A stretch of 52,751 nt of DNA, from NCBI RefSeq assembly GCF_000379485.1, contig NZ_KB902294.1, positions 1 through 52,751 of the forward strand, written 5' to 3'. The DNA is from Wenxinia marina DSM 24838. Its GTDB lineage: Bacteria > Pseudomonadota > Alphaproteobacteria > Rhodobacterales > Rhodobacteraceae. A program made the translations under genes and the position numbers. Each line of letters starts with the position of its first letter. Within the stretch, counting starts at the first letter, position 1. A model generated the notes under the pieces. It was not told the DNA's origin and searched no databases. It worked only from the letters and a program-made list of their open reading frames with translations. Below, one piece after another: positions 34,930 to 43,104 of this stretch.

Positions 34930-36092
34930 TCGGAGCTTTCCCCCGCCGTGGCTCGCAGCCGTTCGAGGATCGACTGATCCTCGCCCAGCTTGCGGCTGGG
35001 CCAGCGGATCGTACGCTCGACGCCTTCGTAGACCATCGGACTGGTCGGCAGGGTCACCGGGCCATAGATCGGGTGGTCGATGTCGACCAGCGCGCCGCGG
35101 GCGTGCAGGTGCGGGTCCGTCATCACTTCGGACAGGTCGCGCACGGGCGCAGACGGCACGCCGACGGCCACCAGACCGCGGAACAGCGCATCCTTGGTGT
35201 AGTCCGCCGCCCAACCGGCAACCAGCGCATCGACCTCGTCGATCCGGGTCACCCGGTCGTACATCGTCGCATAGCGCGGGTCGTCGATCGCCCAGTCCTG
35301 GCCGAAGAACCGCGCCAGCGCATGCCACTGGTGTTCGTTGTTGGCGAGGATCGCGCACCAGCCGTCGCGGCAGGCATAGACGTTGTAGGGCGAGATCGAC
35401 AATCCGCCGTGCCGGTTCCCGGTGCGAGGCGGTCGATCCCTGTGGGTGCCGCTCATCAGCCCCAGGTTCGAGGCCAGCGCCGGGTAGATCGCCTCGAACA
35501 TTGAGACTTCGACCGCGCGGGCACGGCCGGTGCGCTCTCGGTCCAGCAGCGCCGTCACGATGGCACCATACAGGTGGACGCCGGCGTTGAAGTCGCAGAC
35601 CGCCGGGCCGGCCTTGACCGGCGGATTGTCGGGAAACCCGGTGACATTCATCACGCCGCTCAGCGCCTGCACCGCAAGGTCCATCGCCGGGTAGTCGCGA
35701 TAGGGACCGGTCGTGCCGAAGCCGGAGCTTGCCGCATAAATCAGTCGCGGATTGAGTTCGGCAAGCCGTTCGCGCGGGAACCCGAGCCGAGCCAGAACGC
35801 CGGGCCGGAAGTTCTCGACCAGCACATCCGAGGTCTCGATCAGCGCGGTCAGTTCCGCCTTGCCCGTGTCGGTCTTGAGGTCGAGTTCGACGAATTCCTT
35901 GCCCGAGTTGAGCATCGCGTGCGGGATGTGGGCGCCACCGCCGTCGCGCTGGCGACGACGGGTATGTTCGCCGCCGGGCGGCTCCACCTTGATGACCTCG
36001 GCTCCGGCCATCGCCATCAGGAAGGTGGCGTAGGGGCCGTTGTAGATCTGGGTCAAGTCGACGACGCGCAGGCCGCTGAGGGGTCCGTCCAT
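34926..36092 (-). CDS. CaiB/BaiF family (type III) CoA-transferase
   Basis: 388 aa, standard length. Family blocks: LSGLRVVDLTQIYNGPYAT, AGAEVIKVEPPGGE, VENFRPGVLARLGF, and the catalytic Asp138 in YPAMDLAVQALSG, then the small domain with GWCAILANNEHQW. These enzymes move CoA between acids (succinyl-CoA, acetyl-CoA donors). Together with the NDP-forming synthetase it gives the island two ways to activate an acid. It starts 1 base after the enoyl-CoA hydratase stop and overlaps the alcohol dehydrogenase start. Confidence 0.93.
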   Translation of the reverse strand: MDGPLSGLRVVDLTQIYNGPYATFLMAMAGAEVIKVEPPGGEHTRRRQRDGGGAHIPHAMLNSGKEFVELDLKTDTGKAELTALIETSDVLVENFRPGVLARLGFPRERLAELNPRLIYAASSGFGTTGPYRDYPAMDLAVQALSGVMNVTGFPDNPPVKAGPAVCDFNAGVHLYGAIVTALLDRERTGRARAVEVSMFEAIYPALASNLGLMSGTHRDRPPRTGNRHGGLSISPYNVYACRDGWCAILANNEHQWHALARFFGQDWAIDDPRYATMYDRVTRIDEVDALVAGWAADYTKDALFRGLVAVGVPSAPVRDLSEVMTDPHLHARGALVDIDHPIYGPVTLPTSPMVYEGVERTIRWPSRKLGEDQSILERLRATAGESSE

Positions 36093-36093
36093 C

Positions 36094-36867
36094 TCAGTGC
36101 CCCCCGAAGACCGGCTCGCGCCGTTCGGCAAAGGCCGCGCGGCCCTCGGTCGCGTCCAGACTGGCCAGCAGCGCGTGCTGCACCAGCTGTTCCATCCGCA
36201 GCCCTTCGGCGAGGGTCAGGTCCTGCGAGCGGATCGCCAGTTCCTTGGCCGCCTGCACCGCGAGGGGGGCGGCCGCCGCGATCCGGCGCGCGTAGCCCAT
36301 GGCAGTGTCCATCACCCGGTCGCCCTCGACCACGTCGGTGACGAACCCCCAGCGACCCGCATCCTCGGCGCTCATCGTGTCTCCCAGCAGGAGCATCTTC
36401 ATCGCGACAGCGTGGGGCAGTTGCCGCAGCAACCGCTGGGTGCCGCCGTTCGCGGCGATCACGCCGCGCCGGCCTTCGGGCAGGGAAAAGGTGGCGTGGC
36501 GTGCCGCGACGCGGATGTCGGTCGCCATGAGCAGGGTCATGCCGCCGCCGATGCAGGCCCCGTTGATCGCGGCGATCACCGGTTTCCAGATCTCCAGCCC
36601 GCGGGACGGGAGCGGACCCGCCTGCGTCGCCCATAGATCCTTTAGGCGCCGCTCGCGCCCCAGCCAGGCGCCGATGTCGGCCCCAGCGCAGAACGCCCGG
36701 TCGCCGGACCCGGTCAGGATGGCGCAGCGGATCGCGTCGTCGTCGCGGATCCGGACGAAGGCCTCGGACAGGGCGGCATAGTGGGCCGCGTCGAGCGCAT
36801 TGCGCTTGTCCGGACGGTCGATGGTGACCGTCGCGACTCCGTCCGAGAGGGCGAGATCAACCGGCAT
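36094..36867 (-). CDS. Enoyl-CoA hydratase/isomerase (crotonase) copy 1
   Basis: 257 aa. RNALDA, oxyanion segment AFCAGADIGAW and NGACIGGGMTLLMATD, SLPEGRRGVIAANGG. Of the two catalytic Glu of classical hydratases, the second is kept (PEGRRG) but the first (GEL/GEI in most) is Thr here. That suggests isomerase, hydrolase or lyase chemistry rather than plain hydration, though it is not proof. It overlaps the upstream acyl-CoA dehydrogenase gene by 11 bases. Confidence 0.9.
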   Translation of the reverse strand: MPVDLALSDGVATVTIDRPDKRNALDAAHYAALSEAFVRIRDDDAIRCAILTGSGDRAFCAGADIGAWLGRERRLKDLWATQAGPLPSRGLEIWKPVIAAINGACIGGGMTLLMATDIRVAARHATFSLPEGRRGVIAANGGTQRLLRQLPHAVAMKMLLLGDTMSAEDAGRWGFVTDVVEGDRVMDTAMGYARRIAAAAPLAVQAAKELAIRSQDLTLAEGLRMEQLVQHALLASLDATEGRAAFAERREPVFGGH

Positions 36868-38035
36868 CGGCGCTGGACCGCGACTTGAGCAGGCTACGCG
36901 CGACGACCATGCGCTGCACCTCGGACGGACCTTCGCCGACACGCTTCACCCGCAGTTCGCGGAACCAGCGTTCCAGGGGCATCTCTTCGGCGACGCCGAG
37001 CGCGCCGAACATCTGCACGCAGCGATCCACGACACGGAAGGCGGTCTCGGTGGCCGTGACCTTGGCCATCGAGGACCAGTAGCGGAGGTCGCCGCCGGTT
37101 TCGTGGACCATCGCGGCCTTGTAGACCAGCATCCGCGCCGCCTGCAGTTCCATCTCGCTGTCGGCGACCATCCACTGGATCGCCTGCTTGTCGGCCAGCT
37201 TGGTCTTGAACGTCTCGCGGTGCTTGACCCACTCGATCGCCATCTCGAGCGCTTCCTGCGCGACGCCGAGGGTGCCGGCGGCGTAGGGAATGCGGCCCTC
37301 AGTGGTCCATTTGGAGAAGACGGCGAAGCCCTTCCCTTCTTCCCCCAGCAGGTTCTCGACCGGGATCTTGGCGTTCTGGAAGGTGATCTCGAAGGGCGAA
37401 TAGGCCCGCAGGACCGGGATCCTCCGCGTCGACACCCCGGGCGTATCCAGTTCGACAATGAAGGCCGAGATCCCGCCGCGGTCGCCCTGTTCGCCGGTGC
37501 GGGCGAAGACCATGCCCCAGGTTGCGTGCTGGATGCCCGAGATCCACATCTTGGTGCCGTTCAGGACGTAGTGGTCGCCCTGCCGTTCGGCCCGGGTCCG
37601 GATCGACCGCGCCGGGTCCGAGCCGCCGGTGGGTTCGGTCACGGCGGTGAAGACCTTGCGCCCCTCGAAGACCCCCGGCCGAGCGTATTTCTCGATCTGG
37701 TGGGGCGTCCCCCATTCGAACACCGTGTTCGGCACGTCGAACCCGATGGCACCGCAGGCCGGAATGTAGGCGCCCATCCGGCACCGGGCGGTTTCCTCGG
37801 CCACGACTGCCTGACCGAGCAGGCTGAGGCCCGCGCCGCCGTATTCGGTCGGCGAGCGGATACACCAGATGCCGATGTCCTTCGCCTTCTTCTGCAACGG
37901 CAGCAGCAGGTGGTCCGGAAGGTGGATCGCGTCGTGTTCCACCTGATCCTCGGCCGGCTTCACGTCCTGCCGCATGAAGCGGCGCGCCGTGTCGCGCACC
38001 ATCACAAGCTCGTCCGAAAGCGGCCAGTCGCTCAT
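36857..38035 (-). CDS. Acyl-CoA dehydrogenase (single domain)
   Basis: 392 aa. CRMGAYIPACGAIG, AVTEPTGGSDPARSIRT, GTKMWISGIQHA, and the end VGEGPSEVQRMVVARSLL with the catalytic Glu in the usual EGPSE place. It contains the FAD-binding pieces and looks complete. It likely desaturates a short branched or dicarboxyl acyl-CoA, passing electrons to ETF (no etf gene in the window). It heads the ~15-kb leftward unit to 22967. A palindrome relative CGGTATTCCA lies 43-52 bp upstream. Confidence 0.92.
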   Translation of the reverse strand: MSDWPLSDELVMVRDTARRFMRQDVKPAEDQVEHDAIHLPDHLLLPLQKKAKDIGIWCIRSPTEYGGAGLSLLGQAVVAEETARCRMGAYIPACGAIGFDVPNTVFEWGTPHQIEKYARPGVFEGRKVFTAVTEPTGGSDPARSIRTRAERQGDHYVLNGTKMWISGIQHATWGMVFARTGEQGDRGGISAFIVELDTPGVSTRRIPVLRAYSPFEITFQNAKIPVENLLGEEGKGFAVFSKWTTEGRIPYAAGTLGVAQEALEMAIEWVKHRETFKTKLADKQAIQWMVADSEMELQAARMLVYKAAMVHETGGDLRYWSSMAKVTATETAFRVVDRCVQMFGALGVAEEMPLERWFRELRVKRVGEGPSEVQRMVVARSLLKSRSSADAG

Positions 38036-38077
38036 CCGCAGTGTCCTCCGATTCCGGGTCCTGACCTTGCGGCCGCC

Positions 38078-38087
38078 CGGTATTCCA
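38078..38087. promoter_or_regulatory. GTATAC-like operator candidate (acyl-CoA dehydrogenase unit)
   Basis: CGGTATTCCA, 8 of 10 to consensus, 43-52 bp upstream of the start at 38035, in a 152-bp AT-richer gap that has no gene. Confidence 0.4.
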
Positions 38088-38178
38088 TTATTGATTCGAG
38101 GCTAGTCTGCTTTGCGACGCGGCGTCAAAGACCATTGCCGCATGGGGTCATACCGAAGCGGCATGAGTCTATCAAATT

Positions 38179-38192
38179 ACTGATTTATCAGT
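38179..38192 (-). terminator. Possible weak terminator hairpin at the crotonase stop
   Basis: ACTGA/TCAGT stem with a 4-base loop overlaps the stop codon of the leftward crotonase gene (38188). On the minus strand only AATTTG follows. On the plus strand the stem precedes six T, but no rightward gene ends here. A unit boundary is plausible, since a new start follows at 38035. Confidence 0.35.
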
Positions 38193-38946
38193 CTTTTTTG
38201 CGCTTCTCGAAGCGATCCAGCCCGGCTTTCCAGTCACCGGCGGCAAGATTCTGGTCTATTGCGGCAAGCTCTAGTCGTATACCACTCGTTAGATCGGTGG
38301 CCGCGCCCAGATCGACGGCCTGCTTGGTCAGGCGAATCGCAAGCTCCGGCGCGGCGGCGATGGCCGCCGCCGTCTCGCGACCGGCGGCGTCGAGATCGGC
38401 GGCCGCCACCACACGCGCGACCAGCCCGCGCGTCAGCGCCTCGGCCGCCGGCAAGTCGCGGCCGGTGAACAGCAGTTCCTTGGCCCCGCGAACGCCGATC
38501 GCCCGCTGCAGCCGCTGGGTGGCGCCGACGGTGCCCCACTTCGGCTCGGGAAAGCGGAACACCGTGCCCTCGGCGGCGACGATGAAGTCGGCAGCCATCG
38601 CGATTTCGCCCCCCGACCCGACGACTGCCCCGTGAACCAGCGCGATGACCGGCTTGCCGCAGCGTTCGATCGCCTCGTAGGCCGCGAAGGCGGCAAGGCG
38701 CCGCTGCCGGACCCAGGCGGCATCGCGGTCCTTGCGCTCCGACAGGTCCGCCCCGGCGCAGAAGACCGGGCCGGCACCCGAAATCAGAACCACCCGAACG
38801 TCGGGATCCGTGTCGAGCGCCATGATCGCGGCCGGCAGCGCCACGCAGGTTGCCAGATCGACCGCGTTGCGCTTGTGCGGGCGATTGAGGACGATCCGTG
38901 CCACCGGCCCGTCCTGCGTCACGGCAATGGGTTCGTCAGTGGTCAT
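38188..38946 (-). CDS. Enoyl-CoA hydratase/isomerase (crotonase) copy 2
   Basis: 252 aa. RPHKRNAVDLATC, FCAGADLSERKD, HGAVVGSGGEIAMAADF and RFPEPKWGTVGATQRL. Both classical catalytic Glu are present (in GEIAM and FPEPKWG), so this is the best candidate for a true (3S)-enoyl-CoA hydratase among the three. It ends with a basic KKRKKD tail. It is the last gene of the unit from 42035, overlapping the previous crotonase by four bases. An internal GTATAC palindrome (TCGTATACCA, 38275-38284) lies in its 3' part. Confidence 0.92.
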   Translation of the reverse strand: MTTDEPIAVTQDGPVARIVLNRPHKRNAVDLATCVALPAAIMALDTDPDVRVVLISGAGPVFCAGADLSERKDRDAAWVRQRRLAAFAAYEAIERCGKPVIALVHGAVVGSGGEIAMAADFIVAAEGTVFRFPEPKWGTVGATQRLQRAIGVRGAKELLFTGRDLPAAEALTRGLVARVVAAADLDAAGRETAAAIAAAPELAIRLTKQAVDLGAATDLTSGIRLELAAIDQNLAAGDWKAGLDRFEKRKKD

Positions 38947-39674
38947 TCCGCCTCCCTGTATCCGCGCATCGCGATGTTGGCCTGCAGACCCGCCTCCATC
39001 GCGGCGTCGAAGTCGGCCTCCGCGACTTCATGGAACAGCCGCTTGGTCGCCTGCATCGCGACCAGCTTGGGCCGCGCGCAGGTTTCGGCCAGCGCGATCG
39101 CCGCGTCGAGCGCACTGCCTTCAGGGACCACGCGGTTGACGAGACCCGCAGCCAGCATCTCGGTCGCCGACAACATCCGCCCCGTCGCCACCAGTTCGAA
39201 GGCGAGCTTGCGGCCCATCTGACGGACAAGGTTCGTCATGACCAGCGCCGGCACCAGATCGTGCCGCAGTTCGGGGTAGCCGAACCGGGTCCCTTCGGCG
39301 GCGACGGCCATGTCGCACCCGATGGCGAGGCCTGCGCCACCGCCGACCGCAGCACCATGGATCGCCGACACGATGGGCTGCGGCACCTCGCGCAACAGAC
39401 GGTGCAGCCGCGCGGTGAGCGCCGCCCGGTCCGCCACGAGATCGCCCTGCCCCGGCACGAGGTCCGCGAATTCGGCGGTATCGGCCCCGGCACAGAAGCC
39501 CCGGCCGGCCCCGGCCAACACGAGCGCGCGCACGTCCGGATTGCCGGCGGCGTCGTCCAGCGCCTCGCACAGCGCCCGGGTCAGGGGCGTGTCGAGCGCG
39601 TTCAGCTTGTGCGGACGGTTCAGCGTCAGGATGCGAACCGGCCCGCGCGTCTCGACTATCAGGACATCAGGCAT
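38943..39674 (-). CDS. Enoyl-CoA hydratase/isomerase (crotonase) copy 3
   Basis: 243 aa. RPHKLNALDTPLT, GFCAGADTAEFADL, HGAAVGGGAGLAIGCDM and FGYPELRHDLVPAL. The first classical Glu is Gly (GAGLAI), the second is kept (YPELRH). As in copy 1, this points away from plain hydration. ATG at 39674 overlaps the HMG-CoA-lyase-like gene by 8 bases, and the stop overlaps copy 2. Three crotonases in one island suggest successive steps on a multi-step CoA pathway. Confidence 0.9.
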   Translation of the reverse strand: MPDVLIVETRGPVRILTLNRPHKLNALDTPLTRALCEALDDAAGNPDVRALVLAGAGRGFCAGADTAEFADLVPGQGDLVADRAALTARLHRLLREVPQPIVSAIHGAAVGGGAGLAIGCDMAVAAEGTRFGYPELRHDLVPALVMTNLVRQMGRKLAFELVATGRMLSATEMLAAGLVNRVVPEGSALDAAIALAETCARPKLVAMQATKRLFHEVAEADFDAAMEAGLQANIAMRGYREAE

Positions 39675-40617
39675 CGGCCGCCTCCCTGCTTCGCCGGGAC
39701 AGGCCCCAGCCCGACCGCGCGACCATGCTGCGCAGCGGCCGCCCCAAGGCGGCTTCGCAGGCGCGCGACGCCGCCTCGACCGCGTCGAGGTCGAGCCCGG
39801 TCGCGGTGCCTTCTTCCTCCAGCAGGTTGACCAGATCCTCGGTCGCGACGTTGCCGGTGAAGCCCTCGCCATAGACGATGCCGGCGGGATGCCCGCCGGT
39901 GCCGCCCATCGCGCTGTCGAGGTGGGTGCAGCCCGCCTCGAGCGCCGCCATGCAGTTGGCGAGCCCGGTGCCGCGGGTGTCGTGGAAATGCCCGACCGGG
40001 ATCACGTCCGGCGCCGCCGCCCGGACGCGCGCGATCAGCGACGCGACCGACCGGGGCGTCGCCGTTCCGATGGTGTCGCCAAGGGTCACGAGGTCGGCGC
40101 CGAGGTCGGCGAAGCGGGCGGCATCCTCGGCCACGCGTCCGGGGTCGACGGCACCTTCGAACGAGCAGCCCCAGGCCATCGAGATCACGCCGACCAGGCG
40201 CACCTGCCCGCGTGCCGCCGCGGCCATCGCCTCGACCCGGTGCCATTGGTCTGCGCGGGTGGTGCGCAGATTGCGTGCGGTATGCGCCTCGGTCGCCGAG
40301 ACCAGCAGGCTCAGTTCGTCCGCGCCATGTCCTGCCAGCAGATCTGTCAGCGCCCTGTCCACCGCGCGCTGGTTCGGGCAGGTGGCCTTGTACGCGACAC
40401 CGGGTGGACGGGCAATTCCGCGCAGCACCTCCGAGGCGTCGGCGAAGGCCGGCACGTGGCCCGGATGGCTGTAGCTCGTCGCCTCGATCCGGGCGAACCC
40501 GGCGCGGGAAAAGCTGTCGATCAGCGCGACCTTGGTGGCGGTCGGGACATGGGCGGGCTCGTGCTGCAACCCGTCGCGGGCGAGGCATTCGCAGATCACC
40601 ACATCGCGGGCGGTCAT
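39667..40617 (-). CDS. HMG-CoA lyase-like DRE-TIM protein with His in place of the catalytic Cys
   Basis: 316 aa, HMG-CoA-lyase fold. Arg14-Asp15 in RDGLQ and the metal ligands His210 and His212 in GHFHDTRGTGLAN are kept, as is the C-terminal GNVATEDLVNLL. In the catalytic loop, HMG-CoA lyases have GLGGCPYA; here it is GTGGHPAG, with His243 exactly 31 residues after His212, the same spacing as from His235 to Cys266 in the human enzyme. The protein may cleave a different 3-hydroxy-3-alkyl acyl-CoA, or use altered acid chemistry. ATG overlaps the upstream PrpD-like stop by four bases. Confidence 0.87.
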   Translation of the reverse strand: MTARDVVICECLARDGLQHEPAHVPTATKVALIDSFSRAGFARIEATSYSHPGHVPAFADASEVLRGIARPPGVAYKATCPNQRAVDRALTDLLAGHGADELSLLVSATEAHTARNLRTTRADQWHRVEAMAAAARGQVRLVGVISMAWGCSFEGAVDPGRVAEDAARFADLGADLVTLGDTIGTATPRSVASLIARVRAAAPDVIPVGHFHDTRGTGLANCMAALEAGCTHLDSAMGGTGGHPAGIVYGEGFTGNVATEDLVNLLEEEGTATGLDLDAVEAASRACEAALGRPLRSMVARSGWGLSRRSREAADA

Positions 40618-42035
40618 GGCGCAGGCTCCATCAGCGCCGCGAGCGCGGCGACGTCCGACATCCGGTCGAGCCGGCCCAGCGCGGCGAACAGGCGTTCGGC
40701 CCCCGCGGCACCGAGCCGCCCCGTCACGCAGCCCCGGAACTTGTCGCTGCGGTCGGCCTCGGTCATCGGCGCCTCGGGCGATCCCGGAGTGTGATCGACA
40801 CGCACCTCGAACCGGCCGCGGACGGTGTCGATGGCGACGTCGGTCCAGCCCACCACGCCGGAGAAGGAGCCTTCGCCCGGCATCGGCACCCGCCGCACCC
40901 GGGTCATCAGGGCCTGCACCTCGGGCCGCCGGACGGCCGCATCTTCGAAACTTGCCAGCGTCACGCGCCCGTCGACGAGCGCCGCCGCGGCGCAGTATTC
41001 GATGCTGAACTTGGCCGACAGCCCGTCATTGGGCGCCCGATGGATCAGCGCCTTGTCGGCATCGGGCAGGAAGCCCACCGCGACGCCCCGCACGTCGTCC
41101 GCCGCGATGCCGTGGCGGGCGACAAGGTCGAAGATCCCGGCGAGCGCCCTGTGGTTGCCGTAGCAACAGGGCCAGCGCTTGACGTAGATTCCGGGCACGA
41201 AGATCTCCCACGGATCCCCCGGCACTGGCATTGGAGCGGGAGGCCCGTCGCCATAGGCGGCGAGGTAGCCCCGCGGTCCGTCGAAGATGTCCTCGGCCGC
41301 GGTCATGCCGGCGGCGGCCAGGTCGGCTGCGACGATTGCCGCACGGGCGGCGTGGCCGGCCTGAAACGGCTTGGCCATGGAGCCGAAGTTGCGCACCATG
41401 CCACCCGACTGGGCCGCGGCCAGACCGAAGGCCTGTGCCGTCGTGCGGGCGTCCAGTCCCTGCAGGCGGCAGGCCATCGCGGTGGCCGAGAAGACGCCAA
41501 GCGTCGCGGTCGGGTGCCAGCCCTTGCCGTAGTGCCCATGCCCGAGCGCGCGCGACAGCTTCCCCGCCACCTCGAGCGCCGCGACGAAGGCGGCGAGGAA
41601 GGTGGTTCCATCCACAGGCCGGCCCCGCCGCGACAGCGCCGCCGCCACCGCGAGACCCGTCGCGCAAAGCGGCACCGACGGGTGGCCGCACAGGCTCGGC
41701 AGGCTGTCGTCGAAGTCGAGCGCGTGCCCCGCAACGGCGTTGGCGAAGGCCGCGTCGGCCGGCGAGGTCGCCGCGCCCCGGCCCCAGAGCGGTGCGAGAC
41801 CGGCCGCGCCGGGTGCTAGCGCGGCCGTGGCGGCGATGCGCGACGGCGGCTCGTCCAGTCCCGCGAGCGCGACGCCCAGCGTGTCGACGACGGCCGCCCG
41901 CGCCGCCGCGATCGCGGCCGCGGGGATCGCGGCAACCGGTGTGCCCGCGACGAATTCGGCCAAGGTCCGAGTGGCCGCCCCGTCCGGCACTGCGCCCGTG
42001 GAAGTGGCGGCATCGGGTCCTTCGGGTATTTCCAT
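40614..42035 (-). CDS. MmgE/PrpD family protein (paralog 5)
   Basis: 473 aa from the ATG at 42035. HALDFDDSLPSLCGHPSVP, KGWHPTATLGVFS, FGSMAKPFQAGHAARA: AKPF-x-GHAA subgroup, nearest by eye to paralog 2. Start choice is uncertain: an earlier ATG at 42050 lies inside the operator palindrome, while a GTG at 41990 would put the palindrome 50-59 bp upstream, as at other units, and match family N-termini better. It heads a leftward unit with the HMG-CoA-lyase-like and two crotonase genes; LysR is divergent. Confidence 0.86.
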   Translation of the reverse strand: MEIPEGPDAATSTGAVPDGAATRTLAEFVAGTPVAAIPAAAIAAARAAVVDTLGVALAGLDEPPSRIAATAALAPGAAGLAPLWGRGAATSPADAAFANAVAGHALDFDDSLPSLCGHPSVPLCATGLAVAAALSRRGRPVDGTTFLAAFVAALEVAGKLSRALGHGHYGKGWHPTATLGVFSATAMACRLQGLDARTTAQAFGLAAAQSGGMVRNFGSMAKPFQAGHAARAAIVAADLAAAGMTAAEDIFDGPRGYLAAYGDGPPAPMPVPGDPWEIFVPGIYVKRWPCCYGNHRALAGIFDLVARHGIAADDVRGVAVGFLPDADKALIHRAPNDGLSAKFSIEYCAAAALVDGRVTLASFEDAAVRRPEVQALMTRVRRVPMPGEGSFSGVVGWTDVAIDTVRGRFEVRVDHTPGSPEAPMTEADRSDKFRGCVTGRLGAAGAERLFAALGRLDRMSDVAALAALMEPAP

Positions 42036-42039
42036 CGTC

Positions 42040-42049
42040 TGGTATACCA
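42040..42049. promoter_or_regulatory. Perfect TGGTATACCA operator candidate (PrpD-like/LysR divergent gap)
   Basis: A 10-base perfect palindrome identical to 19326-19335. It is 74-83 bp upstream of the LysR GTG start (42123) and close to the start of the leftward PrpD-like gene. Confidence 0.6.
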
Positions 42050-42122
42050 TCTAGTCTATCCTCCAGTCCGTAGGATGTCGGGAGAGGGTGCCCGCGCCGG
42101 ACACGGGCAGGAGGGTCGCGGC

Positions 42123-43070
42123 GTGGAGGTCCGGCAGCTTCGCTACTTCACCAGCGTCGCCCGCGAGGGCAGCTTCGGCCGCGCCGCCGCCCGGCTCAAC
42201 GTGGCCCAGCCCGCGCTCAGCCGGCAGATCAAGAAGCTGGAAGAGGAACTCGGCGTCGAGTTGTTCGTGCGGCATGCGCACGGCATCACCCTGACGGCCG
42301 CCGCCCGCAGCCTCGCGCCCCGGGCGGAACACATCCTGGACGAGATCGACGGCTTTCGCCATGCGCTGCAACAGCCCGTGGCCGACGAGCGACGCTGCCT
42401 GCGGATCGGCGTCTCGCCCGGCACGGCAGAACTCCTCGCCTATCCGCTGTCGCAACTGGTCCAGCGGCGGCATCCGCACCTGACCTGCGAATTCGTGTCG
42501 ATGCTGATGCCCGCGCGGGCCGACCTGCTTCTCGATGGGCAGATGGCCCTGTCCGTGATGAACCGTCCGCGGTCGCTGAACGGGCTGAGGATCCTGCCGC
42601 TGCTGCGCGAGCCCGTATGCCTGATCCACCGGCCCGACGACACCCGGTTCGACCCCGCCGCGATCGACATCGATACCCTGGCGGGGGTAGCGCTGATCCT
42701 TGGGGGGGACCGCAGTTCCGGCATCCGCTCGATCGTCGAGGAGGCGTTCTCCTCGCTCGGGCTGCGGCTGTCGGTGGCGGCCGTCGCCAATACCGCCGGC
42801 ACCTGCAAGGCACTGGTCCGCGAAGGCGTCGGCCCCACGATCCATGTTGCGGCGATGGCGCGGGCCGAACTGGAGCGGGGCGAATTGTGCGCCGTGCCGA
42901 TCCGCGGTCTGTATTCGGTCCGCGTCATCGCCATTTCCGAAGAGGCTGAGATGACACCGGACCTGTGCCTGATGATCGACACAGTGCGTGACTGCTTTGC
43001 GGATCTCGTGCGCTCGGGCCGCTGGCTCAAGGGCGAGATGATCGGCGTTCCGGCCGCGGCAGAGACCTGA
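42123..43070 (+). CDS. LysR-family transcriptional regulator
   Basis: 315 aa. N-terminal winged helix (MEVRQLRYFTSVAREGSFGRAA, AQPALSRQIKKLEEELG), then a periplasmic-binding-fold effector domain (about 90-295). GTG at 42123 is chosen because AGGAGGG lies 7 bases before it and the protein then starts as LysR proteins do; an upstream ATG at 42075 adds an unlikely tail. It is divergent from the PrpD-like/HMGL/crotonase unit and convergent with ThDP copy 2. It probably senses a pathway intermediate and controls the neighbouring unit; no clear T-N11-A pair was picked out. Confidence 0.93.
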   Translation: MEVRQLRYFTSVAREGSFGRAAARLNVAQPALSRQIKKLEEELGVELFVRHAHGITLTAAARSLAPRAEHILDEIDGFRHALQQPVADERRCLRIGVSPGTAELLAYPLSQLVQRRHPHLTCEFVSMLMPARADLLLDGQMALSVMNRPRSLNGLRILPLLREPVCLIHRPDDTRFDPAAIDIDTLAGVALILGGDRSSGIRSIVEEAFSSLGLRLSVAAVANTAGTCKALVREGVGPTIHVAAMARAELERGELCAVPIRGLYSVRVIAISEEAEMTPDLCLMIDTVRDCFADLVRSGRWLKGEMIGVPAAAET

Positions 43071-43104
43071 ACGCCCAGCCTGGGTGTGGGCGGTGTTCCG
43101 CATC

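Noticed and set aside
38275-38284. TCGTATACCA inside a crotonase gene as an operator
   Set aside because: It matches 9 of 10 but lies within coding sequence about 240 bp from the next start; not counted as a site without binding data.
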